Origin: Elymus sibiricus
Taxonomy: Eukaryota; Streptophyta; Magnoliopsida; Poales; Poaceae
DNA: 64,000 nucleotides
Reading direction: 5' to 3'
NCBI GenBank assembly: GCA_039707655.1
Contig: CM077667.1
Span: 59,053,628-59,117,627 of the forward strand
Shown here: positions 57,673 through 64,000 of the stretch, one piece after another
Position numbering within the stretch: position 1 is the stretch's first letter
Layout of the letters: every line of letters begins with the position of its first letter
The notes under the pieces: generated by a model
The model's input: the letters and a program-made list of their open reading frames with translations, nothing else
Database searches by the model: none
What the model was told of the DNA's origin: nothing
Program-made: the position numbers and the translations under genes

Positions 57673-58240
57673 CATAGGCCGTCAGATCTGAGTGTGATTT
57701 CGTCTGGGCTAACTATGCAGATTGGTGGCCCAACTGTCCTAAGGGGCAGCTGCTCCTGTAGAAAAAACAGAGCCATCTGGTTAACTGGGCCACTTATACC
57801 AGCCCATTAACCGATCCCTGCCCTGACGTCGCTGCGTCCCGTCTCCGGTAAAAAACCTACGCTCCAAACAGGAGGTGAATCGGTCAGGCGGCGGCGGGGG
57901 GATCCAGCCGCGCTCGATGCGGGCGACCCGGTGTATCCGTCCAGCCGATGCACAGGAGACGGAAGAGGAACGGATGGGTCGGCGTTCCATACAGAGGAGC
58001 GGATCCGTCAATGGTGACAGAGGGGATCCGCTGCGGGCGATGCGGGCTACCGGTCCGGCCGACGCGCGCGTGCTGCTGGCGACGCGGGCAGTGGTCTGCC
58101 AGGGGATCAAGCTGACGCGCGAGAGGGGATCCAATCGATCGCAAAGTGAGAGGCTACGACGGCAGCCCCCCTCCTTCCCAGCGACGTTGACCAGCGCCAT
58201 GGCAACGCATGCAACCTCCTACCCCGACCTTGAACCCTTG
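57673..58240 (+). repeat. Right part of the dispersed unit split by the Gypsy element
   Basis: GGCCGTCAGAT, CCTAAGGGGCAGCTGCTCC and CTGGTTAACTGGGCC match GGCCGTTAGAT, CCTAAGGGGCTGCTACTCC and CTGGTTAATTGGGCC at 61950-62030. The GC-rich part that follows (57800-58240) has frames on both strands that I do not trust. Possibly a 5' gene region or an unclassified repeat. Confidence 0.6.
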
Positions 58241-59824
58241 TAATCTTCTGTACATTCTGTGTATTTTATGATAGCTGTTTCTCTTTCAATGGCGTTGGTG
58301 CTGTTATTAATCTTCATCACCCCGGCTTATGTAGACTGTACATTCCTGATTTTTGTAGCGCTTTAATATGCTCTGGTGTGTACGAAAAATCAAATCTCAA
58401 CGCAAGCGGGCTGCCCATATCACTATTTTACACTGATTGATTGATACAGGGGAGGAATGGTTTAACCTGCAATCAAGGATATATGTTGAGGAGCTGGCTG
58501 CATCCCTACAGATCTTCCACGTTAGTTTTCGAACTCTTGTCAAACACTTTTGTGGTAATGATGATTAACCAATCTTCACTTATGCACTCTGTACAGTCTC
58601 TTTTGAATTATGTCCCGAAACTTTCAAATCTTAATATACATATGAAGTACGGCTGACTAAGTACAATTTATCTTTGTGTTTTATCATGTTTGTTTTTTAT
58701 TCCGTGCTACTGCTGAAGTGTGATCTGTTTGTTGTTGATTTGTGCAGCAGAGTATGCAAGAAAAGAATATATTTATTTGTGTCGGCTGCTACAGATCTGC
58801 ATCTATAGATGAAATCAGTGGTGTGGACCACATAACCTTGATTTTATTAAACATGTGAGGTTGGCAACTCCTATAATGCATTGGTTCAGCCAAAAAATTA
58901 AGGTCTGTAATGACTCCGAGTATCTTCTCAGCTGCTAAAATAAGAATTTGTGTAAACACATCTTTCGTTTGCTTGCATGTAATTTTTTGTTCCTTTATAT
59001 CACATATTCAATTTTAATGTATTGGAGTGTTATCTGAAGAATGTTGGCTCTATGAATTAGTGATTAGCTCTTCTCTTTGGACATATCTCAACAGTTTGTT
59101 TGGGACATTGGCATTTATTGAATGTTACCATGGTGTTCTTTGGATCTTTGAACCATGTAGATATATACAGATGTCGTCTCTACTATTCCTAGGTACCTGC
59201 CTACTTTTAGCTACATGTATCATAGTTGTCGTAAGATGAAAATTTGGAGAACGAATATGCCACATATATGAAGTATGGACTGTGTTTTGACACAGAGAAA
59301 ATAGCGATGCCTAATTCTATTTCGGGTATAATTCCATGTATTAGTTTGTAGCGAATCATAGCATTTTTATTGTAAAATAAGAAATCTTTGACTAATCCAA
59401 CTACCATGTACTGAAGTTTGTGTTCATCGGGACTACTCTAGGAATAGTTTACCATTCAGTTGAGTAGTGTATGGTGCGTGCTTGAAGTTTTGCTGGGAGG
59501 CTAACAAGAAGACAAAGTTTAGTCCAGTCAGGTACTCAATTTAATTGGCTTTCATGAGTATACAGAGCAAATCTTCCTCTTATAGTTCATTTGTATTGCA
59601 CTAAGACTTTGACCAGCATTAGTAAACCTGTTATATGATTGATATTATGCATGGCCATACATTTCCCTCCAAGTTCCATGAGATGACTATCATATAAGAA
59701 TTATCATGTATCAAAAAGTTTACGGAGTCATGCATGTAGTATTGGTCCCTCTTCCCTCCGGCATGTGGTTAAACTCGAGCTCAAATCCCCCTTTAGCGGC
59801 ATCGGGTGCTTTCATTCTATCATA
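58241..59824. other. Non-coding stretch, transcript-like AT-rich sequence
   Basis: T-rich sequence with many short ATG frames but none of protein-like composition. It looks like intron or 3' untranslated sequence. 59575-59725 is loosely repeated at 60898-61075 (CATTTGTATTGCACTA, TGAC-AGCAT-AGT). No gene called. Confidence 0.4.
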
Positions 59825-59832
59825 TCCCTATG

Positions 59833-60278
59833 CAGTGGCAGAGCTTAGTTGGGGCTGAACTAGGGCATGGCCCGCCCAGGTTTTTTCACTTCTTCCTTTA
59901 CCTAGCTTTGAAGCCTACCCCAGCCCATGAAGGCTCAATCCTCTCACGGAGTTGTCGCACCGAGCCGCAAAGCTACGGCCTGCCGGCATCTAGCGTCGCA
60001 CCTGCACTCGCAAGGCAGCTTGAGTGAAGGCACGAGCATGACGAACACTGCTGGCTTCTGCACATGCATAGTGGCACAGATAATTTACCGATTTTCCCTA
60101 TAGGTTGTTGGCTATAACGGTCGAATATTCTAAAACTCAATCAGGTAAAGAACATAAGGTGTACTGTGCACTGATTAGTGCCTGCTAAAAGTGGTAGTAT
60201 GGCTGAAAATTTGATTTTTTTTTTTGGTTCTCTCCATTAGCTGGCCTGCCCAGTTTTTTCTTCGAAGCTACGCCACTT
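59833..60278. mobile_element. Non-autonomous hAT element, 446 bp, with exact 8-bp target duplication
   Basis: Ends CAGTGGCAGAGCTT and AAGCTACGCCACTT are imperfect inverted repeats of the hAT CAGTGGCGGAGC type. TCCCTATG flanks both sides (59825-59832 and 60279-60286). No transposase frame. The GGCCTGCCCAG and GGCCCGCCCAGG motifs near the two ends are also similar. Confidence 0.88.
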
Positions 60279-60286
60279 TCCCTATG

Positions 60287-61857
60287 TGATTATCTAGGGG
60301 ACATAACACTGCATTTTTATTTCATTTCACACTGTAAAAAAAATTATGTAGTCTTTATCAAACCTGTACTTTTGGCAGGCTCTACAAAGAAAGAGTAGTC
60401 ACCTTCAATGCCTCATGTTGTCAGTGAAATTATATTGTTCTGTTTGCTAGAAAAACATCCTTCCATTGGGTCTGAGGGGGGGGGGGGGGGGGGGGGCTAT
60501 TATGGTGATAATATTGCTATTCATATCTTACATAACCTGATGTTTTTCGGTAATATATCCAATGAAATCTCCTTCCATTGGGTGTGCACAGACTTATTGC
60601 TAGCGACATGCATTCTTTATTGGCAAGGCATTTAGATGGGAAGCCTCACAACCCCTGTAATCATTTTTTGCATCCTCTCTTTACCATACCTGCACAAACA
60701 GATGTTGCTAGCACTATGCATTCCTTGGCAGCAAGGAAAAATCTGTTAGAAGTGCTATTTCTAACCACACCATTCTCTGAGGTTCTTGATCATTTTGGTT
60801 ATAACCATGAGAACTTTTGTGGCAGCATAGAGGAGGCTAAGCAAGGAGACATAGTTTGCTGAACAAATTAAATTTTCTTTGAGAGAACATAGAACATAAC
60901 TCTTATAAATCCTACATTTGTATTGCACTAGGTTTTTGACTAGCATAAGTGATTTTATTTCAATAATCCACGTCATGAATGCCCATATATTCGTCCTCAT
61001 ATTTTATTGGATGATTAGAATATTAAGCCTCCAAGTATTATTGTGAGCCAACTACCATGTATCAAAGAAGTTGTTCTGATACATTGCCGCATTTGGTACA
61101 ATACTCAACTCTATGATTATAAAACTAGGGCAAGATCATATTTCTAACATTTGAAAGCTCTGTGTCTTCTTCAAAACAAGCATAAATCACATGTCTAACA
61201 CTTCTTAAGAGATGCCATGTTTGTTCATTTTCGATATGCCTGTGGAGAAATTTTGCCTGTGAAATCGTGTTCAATTGGAAAGACTGGCAAAGGTGCTTCC
61301 AACTCCTGGTTCAGGGTCTGAGGTTACCAAACAAAGATGAATCCCGCACAATCAGAGCTAAACCATAAGATCCCACCCAGAAACTGGAAGAATCGGGGGC
61401 ACCTACCGAAGGAGAGTCTTCCCTCCATCGGTTCAATGACAAAATAGCTCTACTGAGAGGGTATCATACTTTTCCCATATATGCAATGATACTATGTAAA
61501 CTCGGGATATATCTCTGGGCTGCATAAAAACTTTTGTATGGGCTATGTAACTTTTGATGTTTCGGTTTCAAGGTGCTTGGCGATACACGCACTTCCTCTT
61601 GCAGTTTGATCTGTGAATATTGCTTCAACATCTTGGTGTCACCCCAAAGGATTACCGCTGCAGTTTTGTCAAGAAAATAATTAATAGGCTGACTGTCAAA
61701 CATAAATATCAAATCCGAGCCCCAACCAACAATTTGATTAATGATAACCATATACATTTCTACCTACAGATTTAAACTTTTTGTGCCTCTATATCTTCAG
61801 AATTTATGATATGTCTATATTCAAAATGGACGGGCGCAGCAACGCGTGCCATCAACA
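60287..61857. other. Non-coding stretch with a G21 run
   Basis: A run of about 21 G occurs at 60476-60496. A 94-residue open stretch at 60578-60862 lacks recognisable motifs. The 61260-61450 part is unique-looking. Nothing called. Confidence 0.4.
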
Positions 61858-62330
61858 ATCTAGTTAGGACAGTAAAACTGAACCAAATCCCAGCCTTCTC
61901 ACGAGTTTGCCGTTCCTCGCCGTCCATTTTTGTGATTAGATCATTTTCGGCCGTTAGATATGCTATCCTAAGGGGCTGCTACTCCACAGGAAAATTCTAA
62001 GGTCTCTGGTTAATTGGGCCTCTTCTCTCAACCCAACTAGCTAGAAAAGTCGGGATCCATTAGTCGTTGCGACCTCACAACCCGATCGATCTGTATTCAT
62101 CCCTTCCGTCATGCCTCTTCCTCTTCTATGCCGACGAAAAAGGCGACGGCGTCGCGTAATCTTCCGACATCGGCTCTACCACTCCCATGTGACTGTCAAC
62201 GGCTATGGCGGTGCTGCACCTTCCCCATAATCGTCGCAATCCTTTTGCTCGCAGACTTTGGTTGCGCACAGCCGCACACCACATCCGCCGGTAAGGGCAT
62301 CGTCGGATCCCCATTGAGCTGAGGTGGACA
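61858..62330 (+). repeat. Second copy of the dispersed unit (related to 44920-45000 plus 57673-57800)
   Basis: AGGACAGTAAAACTGAACCAAA, CTTCTCACGAG, TCGGCCGTTAGATATG, CCTAAGGGGCTGCTACTCC and TGGTTAATTGGGCC line up with the two halves flanking the Gypsy element. After 62040 the two copies no longer align clearly. A short frame (62128-62322) with a hydrophobic stretch IIVAILLLADFGCAQPHT resembles a signal peptide but cannot be tied to a gene. Confidence 0.6.
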
Positions 62331-63470
62331 GCATGGACCCATCTCCTAGGAGGCAGAACGTCAGCGGCGAATCCAACCCAGATCCGTTGGGTTCTTCAGT
62401 AATTTGAAGTCCGATCATCCAAGCCATCTCCCCTCTTGTTCCTTTTCTCCTCAAACTCGCATGCCTCTAAATAATTAGATTTCTCTTTTAGTTCTTTCCA
62501 TTCCAATGGTGCATTATTTTCGAGATCCGCATTTTTCTTTTGATTGACATGTTGATTTTGAGTTTAAGATGAATGAGCGTCAAGTCATGACAGGTGAGAG
62601 TTAACATGGAGAGGGATGCTTCGGCCAAGAGTGTGGTGATGACCTCTAGCTTGGTAGAGTTCTAGTACGTAAGCCAACCATTGCAGTTGATAGATAGTGC
62701 GTGAATGCTTTACATTCTCCATTGAAATTTATTGTAGGTAATTCTTGGTTACATTCTCCATTGAAACTTCTTATATTCAGTATATAAACTATTTCTCTTG
62801 AATGCTACAAGTATATATTTCTCTTGGACATACATACGATTATATATTTTAAATTCTTTATAAACTATTTCTCTTGAATACTACAAGTATATCAATTATC
62901 TCTCCTTAGTCTTGTCGGATTGCCCGCACCGAAGAACAATTTGGCAATCAAAAACCCCACCGGGTTCAAGCTTTGCGTCCAACCGCGGCAATGTCCACCG
63001 GTGTGGCGACCGCCTCTCCAGCAACGGCCCACCGCACTCCCGCCGGAGCCAACTTGGTGCTGGCCGAGAGGATGGTGATGGTGATGGTGCCCGAGATAAT
63101 AGTGACGGCCGAGGTGGTGGCGTCGGCCGAAAAGATGGTGGTGTTGATGGTAGCCGAGAGGATGGTGGTGCTGGTGGAGATGATGTTTTCTTCCCCGGGC
63201 ACCCTGTTTGAGTCCGTGCATGCCATTGGTTGGCTCGATCCATAACATATGTATGCTATGCTTGTCATGATTTTGGATCAAACAATGTGGTTGAAGTATT
63301 AGATTTTGGGTTAACTATGCATGTTTTATTCAAAATTCATGATGATGAAACTATATTTTATGACTGTTATGTTATGCATGTTTTAATTCAATATTTTTAT
63401 GATGTATACTGTGAAGTCTTTGAAGTTCATTCAACTAGAACAAAAAATCCATACAATTTTGTTTACTCCA
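62331..63470. other. Non-coding stretch with a GATGGTG minisatellite
   Basis: 63065-63185 holds irregular GATGGTGNTG repeats (GAGGATGGTGATGGTGATGG, GAAAAGATGGTGGTG). His- or Ser-rich frames on either strand reflect this repeat. The rest is AT-rich. Confidence 0.45.
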
Positions 63471-63580
63471 CTAAAGTTTAGGGGATCGGCTAGGTGCAGC
63501 CACCTATAGAGGAGTAAATTTTTACTCCTCTAACTTTACTCCGCCGGATCCTCCTTAAACTTTTAGGGGATCGGTTAGAA
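63471..63580. repeat. Short direct repeat with hairpin, possible MITE remnant
   Basis: TTTAGGGGATCGGCTAG (63477) and TTTTAGGGGATCGGTTAG (63560) flank a segment with the perfect hairpin GAGGAGTAAA-TT-TTTACTCCTC (63511-63532). Small element remnant likely; family unknown. Confidence 0.45.
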
Positions 63581-63599
63581 ATGTGATGCCAAGCTAGTG

Positions 63600-63830
63600 A
63601 ATATTCGAACTAGCTCTTGTGCAGTTGTTCTCAGGTGTGTGTGTGTGTGTGCGCCTATATAAGGTTCCCGCATATATGAAGCTCATAATTTAGTTGCACT
63701 ACTATTGTCTGTGTAATGTGTACAGGCGTTCAATATATCGTATGCGCAACCACTGTCGAATGATCTTGCTTAACTGCTCGTACATCAATGATATGTTTAG
63801 GAAAATGAGACACCGAGGAACGAGGGGAAC
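63600..63830 (-). promoter_or_regulatory. TATA-containing module, copy 5 (inverted)
   Basis: On the + strand GAACTAGCTCTTGT, (GT)n, CCTATATAAGG (63654-63664), AATTTAGTTG, CAACCACT, GTACATCAATGATATG and AGGAAAATGAGACACCG match the reverse complement of copy 3 in the same order. It is the only copy on the opposite strand. It is interrupted by a (GT)8 microsatellite next to the TATA box. Confidence 0.45.
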
Positions 63831-64000
63831 TAACCTGCTCGGCAACAGGAATGACTTTATCTTCGTTCCCAATGCCAAGGTCTCTGTTTCAAGTTAGAAT
63901 GAGTAGTGTACCTACAAGCAGGATGTCAACTACTACCAAGACAACACCCACACTTGGGCTGGACAGTGGGCCACCAATCTCATTCTTGGCTTGCTCAAGA
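63831..64000 (+). other. Window edge: short open stretch, not recognised
   Basis: A frame at 63919-64000 reads YKQDVNYYQDNTHTWAGQWA and continues past the window edge. The composition is protein-like, but I cannot name a family and no start is visible. Confidence 0.2.

Noticed and set aside
57875..58243. 122-codon GC-rich frame after the Gypsy element
   Set aside because: Open frames on both strands, no motif, and not aligned with the second copy of the unit at 62 kb.
62892..63281. Histidine-rich minus frame (HHHPLGYHQHHH)
   Set aside because: Product of the GATGGTG minisatellite.

Overview
The window looks like intergenic DNA from a large grass genome, most likely a Triticeae species (wheat, barley, rye or Aegilops). 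This rests on the nested LTR retrotransposons, an En/Spm-type CACTA element, Helitron-like ends and a Stowaway element with the CTCCCTCCG terminus. It is an inference from sequence style, not from a database match. I see no intact ordinary host gene. Nearly everything that can be called is a mobile element, a remnant of one, or a decayed host fragment.

1-11659: the 3' part of a large CACTA element whose 5' end lies outside the window. It carries palindromic subterminal repeats, a ~333-bp tandem array, a ~210-nt near-perfect hairpin, a TNP2-type transposase gene whose reading frame stays open across two inferred introns, and a second TNPA-like gene with eight inferred exons that is broken at a C14 run and by one stop codon. 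The 3' end reads ...CTGGTAGTG at 11659. 11788-12381 is a solo Copia LTR.

12382-16340: non-coding DNA, a PIF/Harbinger-like element (14530-15902) split by a solo Gypsy LTR (15050-15625), and a foldback MITE. 16532-21448 is a head-to-tail array of Helitron-like elements. 22000-23478 is a degenerate LTR-retrotransposon segment.

23.5-44 kb: remnants of a duplicated low-copy region. A TATA-containing module occurs four times on the + strand (13.3, 24.8, 36.3 and 43.0 kb) and once inverted at 63.6 kb. Two of the copies belong to ~945-bp duplicated segments. A frameshifted C-terminal fragment of a berberine-bridge-enzyme-like oxidase lies at 26.7 kb. Inserted here are a LINE-like element with a 15-bp target duplication (27926-35764), itself split by a full-length Copia element (28576-35097, minus strand), and a second Copia element with very short LTRs (38079-42984, minus strand).

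45001-57672: a complete Tat-lineage Gypsy element with ~575-bp LTRs and a CATAG target duplication. Its gag-pol is one continuous frame broken by twelve TAG/TGA stops and no frameshift. Downstream of pol are a 72-bp array that repeats a polypurine-tract-like motif and a multi-exon antisense gene. The same LTR family left the solo LTR at 15 kb. This insertion splits a unit that resembles 61.86-62.33 kb. 57.7-64 kb is otherwise non-coding, with a small hAT element that has an exact 8-bp target duplication (59833-60278).

Relative order from nesting: the Helitron, Harbinger-like and LINE-like elements and the duplicated host segments came first; the LTR elements inserted later. By eye the LTR pairs differ by roughly 2-5%, which implies insertions on the order of one to two million years ago if a usual grass LTR substitution rate applies.
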